Of a stretch of 64,000 bases of DNA, positions 50,574-59,400 are shown piece after piece. The notes under the pieces were generated by a model, which was not told the DNA's origin, made no database searches, and worked only from the letters and a program-made list of their open reading frames with translations. The stretch is from NCBI GenBank assembly GCA_963752225.1, contig CAVVXS010000007.1, positions 1,054,001 to 1,118,000 of the forward strand, given 5' to 3'. This DNA comes from JBBROS01 sp963752225 (lineage in GTDB: Bacteria; Pseudomonadota; Alphaproteobacteria; Acetobacterales; Acetobacteraceae). Position numbers and translations under genes: made by a program. Position 1 is the first letter of the stretch, and every line of letters begins with the position of its first letter.

Positions 50574-51464
50574 TCAACTCCGCTTTCGCAGCACGATCCG
50601 CGCCACGATGTTGGTTGCCAATACGCCGATCGTGATCAGCAGCGCGCCGACCCAGGCCAGGTCCACCCACTCACTGAAGGCCGAGCCGGCATATTGGTAG
50701 ATGGTGACGGGCAAGCTGCTCATGGGCTGGTTCAGGCTCAGCGACCAGTTGAGGTTGCCGAGGGAGGTGAACAGTAGCGGCGCCGTCTCGCCCGCCACCC
50801 GCGCCACCGCCAGCAGCACGCCGGTCAGGATGCCGTCGAGCGCCGCCCGGTAGCAGACGAACACGATCGACTTCCATTTCGGCGCCCCCAGCGCGACCGC
50901 CGCCTCGCGCAGCGCCGTCGGAATCAACCGCAGCATGTCCTCGGTGGTGCGCACGACGATGGGGATCACGAGCATTGCCAGCGCGGCGCAGCCGGCCCAG
51001 CCGGAGAAGCCGCCGAATGGCGAGACCGCGACCTGGTAGACGAACAGCCCGACGAGGATGCTGGGCGCCGACAACAGCACATCGGAGACGAACCGCACGG
51101 CGCCGCCCAGCTTGGACCCGGCCGAATACTCGGACAGGTAGGTGCCGACCATCAGCCCGATCGGCGTGCCGATCGCGGTGCCGAGCGCGGTCTGCACCAG
51201 GCTGCCGATGATAGCGTTCAGCAGCCCGCCTTGGCTGCCGGGCGGCAGGGTCATGTGGGTGAACACAGTCGGACGCAGGCCGTTGAACCCGCGCCAGATC
51301 AAGGTAAACAGGATCGAAGCCAGGAACAGCAGCCCGATCGCGGTGGCGATCCAGCACAGCACCCGCACGAGCCGATCCACCAAACGGCGCCGGGTGCCGA
51401 GCCGGCGGGCAACGGTGTCGATCCGCGCCGAACGGCCAAGCGTCTCGCCGGTTGTGGCGCTCAT
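50574..51464 (-). CDS. pstA: Phosphate ABC transporter permease PstA
   Basis: 296 residues, six membrane segments. Typical PstA features are the cytoplasmic N-terminus with a long polar lead, GSQGGLLNAIIGSLVQT, the PSILVGLFVYQ loop and the EAA motif (LIPTALREAAVALGAPKWKS). ATG 51464 overlaps the pstC stop (ATGA), giving coupled synthesis with PstC. The frame is open far upstream in antisense of pstC, but similarity begins here. Confidence 0.95.
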   Translation of the reverse strand: MSATTGETLGRSARIDTVARRLGTRRRLVDRLVRVLCWIATAIGLLFLASILFTLIWRGFNGLRPTVFTHMTLPPGSQGGLLNAIIGSLVQTALGTAIGTPIGLMVGTYLSEYSAGSKLGGAVRFVSDVLLSAPSILVGLFVYQVAVSPFGGFSGWAGCAALAMLVIPIVVRTTEDMLRLIPTALREAAVALGAPKWKSIVFVCYRAALDGILTGVLLAVARVAGETAPLLFTSLGNLNWSLSLNQPMSSLPVTIYQYAGSAFSEWVDLAWVGALLITIGVLATNIVARIVLRKRS

Positions 51465-52453
51465 ACCTTCAGCCTCGGCCGCAGCAGGAGGCGCGACACC
51501 GCCAGCACGATGAACGAGATCACGAACAGGATGAAGCCGAGCGCCAGCAGCGACGACAATTTCAGGCTGCCGGCCGGGCTTTCCGGGAACTCGAGCGCGA
51601 CCAGGGACGCAATCGTGTTGCCCGGCCCGAACAGGCTCGTGCTGATGCGGTTGGTGTTGCCGATCACGAACGTCACCGCCATCGTCTCGCCGAGCGCGCG
51701 TCCGAGCCCCAGCATGATGCCGCCCACCACCGACACCCGCGTATACGGCAGCACGATCGAGCGCATCACCTCCCAGGTGGTGCAGCCGACCCCGTAGGCG
51801 CTTTCCTTGAACACCGGCGGCACCGTCAGGAACACGTCCCGCATGGTGGCGGCGATGAACGGGATGACCATGATCGCGAGGATCAACGCCGCGGTGAAGA
51901 TGCCGGTGCCGAATGGCGGCCCTTGGAACAGCCAGCCGATCACCGGCCAGTCGCCGACGGTGTCGATCAGCGTCGGCTGCAACCACTCCGCCATGAACGG
52001 GACGACGACGAAGAATCCCCACATGCCGTAGATGATCGAGGGGACCGCGGCGAGCAGTTCGATCGCGGTCCCGACCGGGCGGCGCACCCAGGCCGGCGCC
52101 AGCTCGGTCAGGAAGAATGCGATCCCGAACGCGACCGGCACCGCGAGCAGCAAAGCGAGCACGGCCGTGACCAGCGTGCCGTAGATCGAGACAGCGCCGC
52201 CAAAGGTGTTCTGCACCGGATCCCAGTCGGGATTGGTCAGGAAGCCGGGCCCGAACGCCCGGAACGCCGGCAAGCCGCCGACGAACAGGGTGACGATGAT
52301 CGCGCCCAGCAGCACCAGCACGAACACTCCGGCCGCCCGGGCCAGGGAGGCGAATACCAAGTCGCCGACGGAGGACGACCAAGAGCTTCGCCCCTGAACC
52401 TGACCGGGACGAGACGCCCCGGCTCCCGGCACGGCAAGCTGACTGGAACTCAA
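51461..52453 (-). CDS. pstC: Phosphate ABC transporter permease PstC
   Basis: 330 residues with six membrane segments. PstC signatures include VPVAFGIAFFLTELAP, LLAAVPSIIYGMWGFFVVVPF and the EAA-like loop VFKESAYGVGCTTWEVMRSIV. TTG 52453 is taken as start because AAGGAAG lies eight bases upstream and it stands 19 bases after the pstS stop. Pairs with PstA to form the phosphate channel. Confidence 0.94.
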   Translation of the reverse strand: MSSSQLAVPGAGASRPGQVQGRSSWSSSVGDLVFASLARAAGVFVLVLLGAIIVTLFVGGLPAFRAFGPGFLTNPDWDPVQNTFGGAVSIYGTLVTAVLALLLAVPVAFGIAFFLTELAPAWVRRPVGTAIELLAAVPSIIYGMWGFFVVVPFMAEWLQPTLIDTVGDWPVIGWLFQGPPFGTGIFTAALILAIMVIPFIAATMRDVFLTVPPVFKESAYGVGCTTWEVMRSIVLPYTRVSVVGGIMLGLGRALGETMAVTFVIGNTNRISTSLFGPGNTIASLVALEFPESPAGSLKLSSLLALGFILFVISFIVLAVSRLLLRPRLKV

Positions 52454-52472
52454 CGGAATGGCTTCCTTGCGG

Positions 52473-53486
52473 CTATTTTACGTTCGCCTTGATCGCCGCG
52501 CGGGCCTTGTCCTGCACCGATTGCGGCAGCGGGATGTAGTCCAGGCTGGTGGCGATTGAACCACCGGACGTGTAGGCCCAGTCGATGAACTTCGCGACGT
52601 TGTCGGCCCGGGTCTTGTCCTTCGGGTCCTCCGGCAGCAGCAGGAACGTGGTCGAGACGATCGGCCACGTGGTCGCGCCGGGCTGGTCCACCAGGCTCAC
52701 GGCGAAGTTCTTCGCCCCCGCCCAATCGGCGCTGGCGGCGGCCGCCTGGAACGTCGCCGTTGTCGGCTTGACGAACTCGCCGGCCTTGTTGCGCAGCTGC
52801 GTCGTCGTCAGCTTGTTCTGTGTCGCATACGCGTTCTCGACATAGCCGATTCCACCGCGGGTGTTCTTGACCGTGCCGGCCACCCCGTCATTGCCCTTGG
52901 CGCCGGCGCCGGCCGGCCATTTCACGCTGGTATTGGCGCCGACCGACGACTTCCACGCCGGGCTGACCGCGGACAGGTAGCTGGTGAACACGAACGAGGT
53001 GCCCGACGCGTCGGCGCGGTAGACCGGCGCGATCGCGACGTTCGGGAGCTTCGCCTCGCCATTCAGCTCGGCGATCTTGGGGTCGTTCCACTTCGTGATC
53101 TTGCCGGCGTAGATGTCGGCCAGCAGCTCGCCCGTCAGTTTCAGCTCGTCCGTCGCGATGCCCGGCAGGTTCACGATCGGCACCACCGCGCCCATGACGG
53201 TCGGGATCTGCACGATCTTGTTCTGCTCGAGCTTGGCGTCGTCCATCGGCGCGTCGGAAGCGCCGAAATCGACCGTCCGGTTGATGATCTGGTTCTGACC
53301 GCCGCCCGAGCCGATCGCCTGGTAGTTCAGCTCGATGCCGATCGCCGCCTTCGCCGCCTCGCCCCACTTGGCGTAAACCGGTGCCGGGAACGTGCCGCCG
53401 GCCCCGGTGATTTGCTGCGCCAGCGCCGGCGCGGCCGCGAGCGGCATCGCGAGGGCGACGGCCATCAGCGCACGATTCAATTTCAT
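52473..53486 (-). CDS. pstS: Periplasmic phosphate-binding protein PstS
   Basis: 337 residues. Signal peptide of about 23 residues (cleavage after PALA), mature start QQITGAGGTFPAPVYAKW. Phosphate ligands lie in AGGTFPAPVY, GSGGGQNQI, DFGASDAPM and RADASGTSFVFTSYL. GGAGG is four bases from the ATG. First gene of pstSCAB-phoU-phoB, downstream of a Pho box about 100 bases away. Confidence 0.97.
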   Translation of the reverse strand: MKLNRALMAVALAMPLAAAPALAQQITGAGGTFPAPVYAKWGEAAKAAIGIELNYQAIGSGGGQNQIINRTVDFGASDAPMDDAKLEQNKIVQIPTVMGAVVPIVNLPGIATDELKLTGELLADIYAGKITKWNDPKIAELNGEAKLPNVAIAPVYRADASGTSFVFTSYLSAVSPAWKSSVGANTSVKWPAGAGAKGNDGVAGTVKNTRGGIGYVENAYATQNKLTTTQLRNKAGEFVKPTTATFQAAAASADWAGAKNFAVSLVDQPGATTWPIVSTTFLLLPEDPKDKTRADNVAKFIDWAYTSGGSIATSLDYIPLPQSVQDKARAAIKANVK

Positions 53487-53585
53487 AAGTCCTCCATTCG
53501 GCAATCCGCGGCACGCGGAACGCGCCGGCCCCGGCCCCGAGGGGTCCGTTGCGGCCGGACCCTAGGCACGCGCAGTGATCGACTG

Positions 53586-53614
53586 ATTGCAGTTTTATGA
53601 CCGTTCGATGACAG
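53586..53614 (-). promoter_or_regulatory. Pho box upstream of pstS
   Basis: Read on the minus strand: CTGTCAT, four bases, CGGTCAT, four bases (AAAA), CTGCAAT. This is three 7-bp direct repeats at 11-bp spacing, the arrangement bound by phosphorylated PhoB dimers; the first repeat is identical to the consensus. It lies 100 bases upstream of the pstS start codon, and phoB is in the same operon. Confidence 0.88.
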
Positions 53615-53640
53615 CGCCTGCCCTGTCCGATCCGGGCTCG

Positions 53641-54519
53641 CTAGCGAACGTCCAGCACCGCTCGGATCACCGCAGCGGGCTGTTCCTGCGGCATGTTGTG
53701 CCCGGCGTTCCGGACCACGTCCCGCCGGATCAACTCGGTGAACCGGCGCAGATCGGGCGACTCCGACGGGGGTGCCACGCCATCCTCGGCACCGTCCAGC
53801 ACGATCGCCGGCACCGCAATCGGCGGCTGGGCGGCCAACGCGGTTTCGATCGGCTCGAGCGCCGGGTCGCCTGGGGCATAGTTGAACCGATGGCGGTAGG
53901 ATTGCAGCACTACGTCCACCCAGTCCGGGTTGTCGAACGTGGCGGCGCTGCGCTCGAAGGTCGCGTCGTCGAACGCCCAGCCTGGCGACCATAGCCGCCA
54001 CAGCAGGCGGCAGATGCCGCGCCGGTCTTGCCGCAGCCCGGCCTCGCCGCGCGGCGTGTGGAAGTAATACTGATACCACCAACGCCATTCCTGTTCGGGC
54101 GGACCCGGCTCCGTGCTGCGAGCGATGTCCTGGATGTTGTAGCCGCCAATCGTGACCAGAGCCTTAACCCGCTCCGGCCACAAGGCAGCGGCGATGCAGG
54201 CGCCGCGTCCGCCCCAATCGTATCCGGCCAGCACCGCCCGCTCGATCCCGAGCGCGTCCAGCAGGTCGCGCACGTCGCCGCCGAGCGCGGCCTGCTGGCC
54301 GGACCGCGGCGTGTCGGAGGACAAAAACCGCGTCGGTCCATAACCGCGCAGGTGCGGCACGATGACCCGACAACCCGACGCCGCCAACGCCGGCGCGACC
54401 TCCGCATAGGCGTCGACCGAGTACGGGAACCCGTGCAGCAGCAGGACCGGCGTGCCGTCCGGCGGCCCGCTCTGCTCGAAGGCGATCTCCAACGTCGAGG
54501 TGCGCACCGTGTCCGTCAT
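53641..54519 (-). CDS. Alpha/beta hydrolase, epoxide-hydrolase/dehalogenase-like
   Basis: 292 residues, cytoplasmic. Oxyanion segment LLLHGFPYSVDAYAEV, then LRGYGPTRF, nucleophile elbow GYDWGGRGA (an Asp nucleophile, as in epoxide hydrolases and haloalkane dehalogenases), and a late His in RNAGHNMPQEQP. A cap region rich in Trp (EWRWWYQYYFH) lies between. The start is seven bases after the pbpC stop, with GAGG upstream. It shares direction with pbpC and A2M and could be the last gene of that operon; function in that context is unknown. Confidence 0.86.
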   Translation of the reverse strand: MTDTVRTSTLEIAFEQSGPPDGTPVLLLHGFPYSVDAYAEVAPALAASGCRVIVPHLRGYGPTRFLSSDTPRSGQQAALGGDVRDLLDALGIERAVLAGYDWGGRGACIAAALWPERVKALVTIGGYNIQDIARSTEPGPPEQEWRWWYQYYFHTPRGEAGLRQDRRGICRLLWRLWSPGWAFDDATFERSAATFDNPDWVDVVLQSYRHRFNYAPGDPALEPIETALAAQPPIAVPAIVLDGAEDGVAPPSESPDLRRFTELIRRDVVRNAGHNMPQEQPAAVIRAVLDVR

Positions 54520-54526
54520 CGCAACC

Positions 54527-56440
54527 TCATTGCACGCGGACCGGGGCGCGTGCCGCGAGCCCGTCCGCATCCAGCACGGTGATGGTATAGAAGCCCGGTC
54601 CGCTCGGCGACCAGCCGGCCTCGCGCCGGGCCGGGGCGCCGTCGACCGGGGCGCCATCCACCAGGAACCGCAGCGGCCGCCGCCCGCCCATCGCCCGCAG
54701 CAGAACCGGGCCGTCGGCGGACAGCACGGCCCCGGCGGGCGGGAACAGCAGCCGCAGCGACGGCTCGGACGGGGTTGCGGACGCCGCCACGACCGGGCGC
54801 ACCAGGGCGCGAGGTGCCGCGGGCAGTAGGTCGAACACCCGTGCCAGCAGCGGCAGGGCCAACCCGCGCCCGGTCGCCCCCGGCACCGGCGTGCCGTCCG
54901 GCCGTCCCACCCAAACGGCCGCTACATGCTGCCGGTCGAAGCCAAGCGCCCAGGCATCGCGCCCGCCCCAGCTGGTACCGGTCTTCCAGCCGATCCCGGC
55001 CCGGCCGCCCCCCGGGAACGGCTGCGTGAGGATCTCGGCCACCAGCCGCTGCGCCTCGGTTTGCGGCGCCGCCGGGGAACGCGGACCGCCCTCGATCAGG
55101 GACAACGGCCCGGCGCCGCCGGCGCTCGCCAGCCCGGCATACAGACCCGCCATGTCTCGCATCGTCAGGCCAGCGCCGCCCAACGCCAGCGGCAAGGCCG
55201 GGTCCGCGCCGGCAGGCAAGCGCGGCTTGGCACCGCCTTCCCGCAAGGCGGCGGCAAAGCGCAGCGGCCCGACCTGATCCAGCAGCGCGACCGCCGGCAG
55301 GTTCAGCGACCGCTGCAGCGCTTCGGCCGCCGTAACCGGTCCGGCGTGACCGCGAGCGAAGTTCTCCGGCGCGTAGTCGCCGAACCGGCGCGGCAGGTCG
55401 ACAAGCCGCGTGTTCGGCCGCGCCGCGCCGTCCGCGAACGCCATCGCATACAGGAACGGCTTCAGCGCGGAGCCCGGCGAGCGCACCGCTTGGGTCAGGT
55501 CGAGCGACCCGGACCGCGCTTCGTCGCCCAAGCGCCCCGAGACCAGGGCGCGGATCTCCCGGGTGCGCGCGTCGGCCACCAGCAGCGCCAGCGACACCCG
55601 CTCCGGCATTGCCGCGAGCTGTTCGCCGGCGAACCGCTCCAGCGCCGCCTGCAGCGGCAGGTCGAGCGTTGTCCGCACCACCGCCGCTTCGATGCCGAGC
55701 CGCGCCACCGCCTGCGCCGCGTGGCGCGGGAACGGCTGCCGCGCCGAGGGCACCGGCACGCCCGCCGCTTCCGCCAGCACCCGGTCGCGCAGCGCTTCGG
55801 CCCGCGCCGCGTGCCGGTCCGGACGCACCCCCTCCGGCCGCCGCGGCATCGCGACCAGCAGCGCCGCTTCCGCCGGGTCGAGCGCGGCGGCCGCGGTGCC
55901 GAACCATGCCCGCGCCCCGGCGCGCACGCCTTCGAGGTTGCCGCCATACGGCGCGAGGGTCAGCCAGATGCCGAGCACGCCGGCGCGCCCGAGCCGCCAT
56001 TCGAGCTGCAGCGCCCGCGCCGCCTCGATCAGCTTGCTGCGCAGCGTGCGCGGCCTCGGCTCCAGCAACCGCGCCGCTTGCATCGCGAGCGTGGAGCCGC
56101 CCGAAACGACGTGCCCGGCCCGCATCCACTGGGCCGCGGCACGCAGCAAAGCCGCCGGGTCCACGCCGGGGTGGGCCCAGAAGCGCCGGTCCTCCGTCGC
56201 GACCAGCAGATCGAGGAACGGCCGCGACACGTCCGCAACGCCCGTGCGCAGCCGCCACACGCCGCCCGGTGCCGGCAGCACCGCGAGCAGCCGGCCCTGG
56301 CGATCCAGCACCTCGGTCCCGACCGCCTCCATCCGGGCCAGGTTCGGGGGGAAGGCGCGGTCGAGCGTCCAGGCGACGCCGGCGACGAGGACGCACAACG
56401 CCACGAGCGCCAGCCCGGCGGTGCGCCCGAGCCGCGTCAC
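54527..56440 (-). CDS. pbpC: Penicillin-binding protein 1C
   Basis: 637 residues, bifunctional class A PBP. N-terminal membrane anchor (residues 8-26). The GT51 transglycosylase has catalytic Glu83 in ATEDRRFWAH, then GGSTLAMQAARLL. The transpeptidase has SPGSALKPF (SXXK), RSLNLP (SXN) and WKTGTSWGGRDAW (KTG). The C-terminal PBP1C domain (about 550-637) is present. Initiation at GTG 56440 overlaps the alpha-2-macroglobulin stop (GTGA). PbpC and bacterial alpha-2-macroglobulin form a known pair thought to repair the wall when attacking proteases breach the outer membrane. Confidence 0.94.
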   Translation of the reverse strand: MTRLGRTAGLALVALCVLVAGVAWTLDRAFPPNLARMEAVGTEVLDRQGRLLAVLPAPGGVWRLRTGVADVSRPFLDLLVATEDRRFWAHPGVDPAALLRAAAQWMRAGHVVSGGSTLAMQAARLLEPRPRTLRSKLIEAARALQLEWRLGRAGVLGIWLTLAPYGGNLEGVRAGARAWFGTAAAALDPAEAALLVAMPRRPEGVRPDRHAARAEALRDRVLAEAAGVPVPSARQPFPRHAAQAVARLGIEAAVVRTTLDLPLQAALERFAGEQLAAMPERVSLALLVADARTREIRALVSGRLGDEARSGSLDLTQAVRSPGSALKPFLYAMAFADGAARPNTRLVDLPRRFGDYAPENFARGHAGPVTAAEALQRSLNLPAVALLDQVGPLRFAAALREGGAKPRLPAGADPALPLALGGAGLTMRDMAGLYAGLASAGGAGPLSLIEGGPRSPAAPQTEAQRLVAEILTQPFPGGGRAGIGWKTGTSWGGRDAWALGFDRQHVAAVWVGRPDGTPVPGATGRGLALPLLARVFDLLPAAPRALVRPVVAASATPSEPSLRLLFPPAGAVLSADGPVLLRAMGGRRPLRFLVDGAPVDGAPARREAGWSPSGPGFYTITVLDADGLAARAPVRVQ

Positions 56441-59400
56441 TCCGGGGCCAGCACCTTGATCCGCCCCGCCGCCTGCCGCGCGAACAAGCCGGGCCGGTAC
56501 ATGTCCGACAGGGCCGCGCCCGGCAGTTCGAAGTCCCCGGGAGTCACCGCCCGCAGCCGCACCGCCACCCGGAACGAGGGCGCGTCCTTGCTCAGCGCCA
56601 TCGTGGCCGCGAACCGGTCGTCGGCGGCCGGCTGGCTTTCCGTTTCGCTCAGCTCGCCCAGCCACGGCATCCCCGCCGCCTTGCCCGCCGCGAGCCGTCC
56701 GGCGATCTCCCACCCGGCCGGCAGACCTTGCAGCAGCATCGCCCGGTGGTCCTGCCCGTCATCGGCGCGGCCTTCGAGCAGCAGCACGAACACGGTGTTC
56801 TGCTTCAGCGTATCGAGGTCGAGCGGGTCGCCAGTCGCGGTCAGGAAGCGGCGGGCGACCCGCATCTGCATGCGCGCTGCGGGCGGCGCCTCGACCGGCA
56901 CCCCGGTGGTGGACACGGTCTGCCACACCGCCCGGTCATCGAGGTTGCGCGCGCTCGCCGGGCCGTCGAGCGGCACTGTCACGACCGGAGCGGGCGGCAG
57001 TTCGCGCCCGCCGACGGCGATGCGCACCGGCCGCCCGTCGCGGCCCAGCACCGCCGCGGCGGAGGCGACCCAAGCCTGTTCCTGCGTGCTCAGCAGTTCG
57101 GCCCGCAGGTCGGCGCCGGGCAGCGTGGCCAGCAACGCCGGCAGCCGGTCCGGCAGCAACCCGCTTTCCCGCAGCAGGACGGCGACCGCCGCGGCGTCGC
57201 GCAGGGCGCTGCCGCGGTCGGCGTCCCAGTCGCGCCGCGCGGGCGCCCGCAGCGCGGCGTCGAACAGCGCCTCTGCGCGCGGCCGGTCGTTCGACAGCGC
57301 CAGCGCCGCAGCCAGCTGCGCCCGTGCGAGCGGCGTCGGCAGCTTGTCGGCGTCCTGCGCCAGGATACGGCTCGCCCCCGCCCGCGGCTGGCCGGCCAAG
57401 GCCAGCACGAACAGGTTGTAGGCCTCGGTCGCCACCGCTTGCGGCGAAGTCCCCGCCCCTTCGACCGCGTCGGCAGCGAATTTCAGCGCATCCCGCACCG
57501 CCCCGTCCGGCACTGCGGCTCCCGCCGTCCGCGCCCGCAGCAGGAACTCGGTCGCGTATGCCGAAAGCCAGCCCTCCGCCTCGCCGCTCGCCGACCACAG
57601 GCCGAACCCGCCATCGTATCGCTGCTTGTCCAGCACCGAAGCGATCGCCGCCTGCAGGGTCGCGGCGCGGTCGGGGCCGGCCATCGGACCGTCCGGGAAC
57701 AGCGCCAGCGGCAGGCCGCGGCTGCTGGATTGCTCGAGGCAGCTCAGCGGGTAATCGCGCAGCGCCGCCAGCAGCGCGGCGGCGTCGTAGCGCACCGCGG
57801 CGCCGAACACCGCGCGCGCCGAGCCGGTCCCGGGCACCATTCGCGGCAAGGACGGCTGCAGCGCCACCTCGGCACGCGGCGCCACCTCGCCGCCCGCCAC
57901 CAGGCTCAGCGGCGCGCGGGCGGGCCGCACCAGAATGGCGGTCTCGCGCTGCACGGCGAAGCCGCCCGGCCCGGTCACCGCAAGCCGGACGACGGCGCGC
58001 CCAGCCCCGGTCGCCCGCAGCGTGGTGGTGCGGACCACCTGCGCATCCCGCTCCAGGCTGGCCGACAGCCGGCTATCTCCCGCGAGCTCGAGCGGGCCTT
58101 CGACCGACACCGTCGCGACCGCTTCCCCCGGCGGCAGTTCCAGGTTCTGCAGCAGCACGGCAAGCCGTGCGGTGTCGCCAGGTGCGAGGAAGCGGGGCAG
58201 CAACGGCTCGGCGATCAGCGGATCACGCACCAGCATGTCCACGCTCGCGGATCCGGTCTGCCCGCCTTGCCAGGCGACGGCCATCAGCCGCACCTGGCCG
58301 GCAAAATCCGGCAGGTCGAGCGGTACCTGCGCGACGCCGTCCGCCCCGGCCTGAAGCGGCGGGGTGAACAGCGCCACCACCTTCTGCGGGATCTCGGGCA
58401 GCGCCCCGCTCCCATCGTCGCCGCCCTGCCGCAGGCTGGTCGCCCCGCCCTCCGCGGGCAGGATCAGCCGCCCCCAATCGTCGCGGATGTCGAGGCCGAG
58501 CGCGCGGCGGCCCATGAAATGCGCCACCGGGTCGGGCGACTTGAACCCGGTCAGCCGCAGCACGCCCTCGTCGACCGCGGCCAGCGTCACCCAGGCGCCC
58601 GGCGCCGTCCGCACCGGCACCGTGAGCCGCCCGCGCGGGGTCGCCCGGTCGGGTGCGGCGACCGCGACCGGGATGGTGCGGGACGCCGGGTCGACGCCGA
58701 TCCAGGCAAGGCCGATGGCGCGGGCCGGCCTCGTGTCGGCGCCCAAGCCGCGAAACACGTGCACGGTCGCGTAAGCGCCGGGGCCCCAGGCGGCATCCAC
58801 CGGCACCTCGAGGTCGGACCCGCCGGCCTCGACCGGCGCGTTGCGCAGGCTTTGAACCCGGTCGGTCAAGGTCAACACGGTCGCCGGCCCGGCGAACGGC
58901 GACACCACATGCACCCGCGCCACCTCGCCCGGCCGATACACGCGCCGGTCGGTCGAGACGTCCACCTTGTCGGGCGTATCCGGGCTATCGGACGCGACCC
59001 AGCCGGCACGGAACCGCACCGACGTCGCCGCCAGCCCGTTCCGCTCGGCGAGCTCGATCCGGTAGCGGCCGAAATCCAGCCGCTTGGCATAATGGAACGC
59101 GCCGTCGGCCGGCAGCGTGACGTCAGCCGTTTCGATCGGTTCGTCGCGATAGACCGTCTCGTAGCGGGCCAGCGACCCGCGCGTCACCAGCCGCCAGTCC
59201 GGCCGCTCCCGCACCAGCCGCATGCGCGCCGGCACCGCGACCCGGGCGCCGTCGGGATCGACGGCCGCCATGTCGAACGCCGCCTCGCCGCCGGCATCGA
59301 TGGCGCCGCCGGCGAAGCCGGGCTTGATGCCGAGCAGGTTGCCGGCCGGCCGGATCGGGATCGTCGCCTGCGCGTGGCTTGCCCGTCCCGACGGATCGTC

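Noticed and set aside
50574..52382. A 602-residue PstA with a long N-terminal extension
   Set aside because: The extension is the wrong frame of pstC; PstA similarity starts at 51464, which overlaps the pstC stop.
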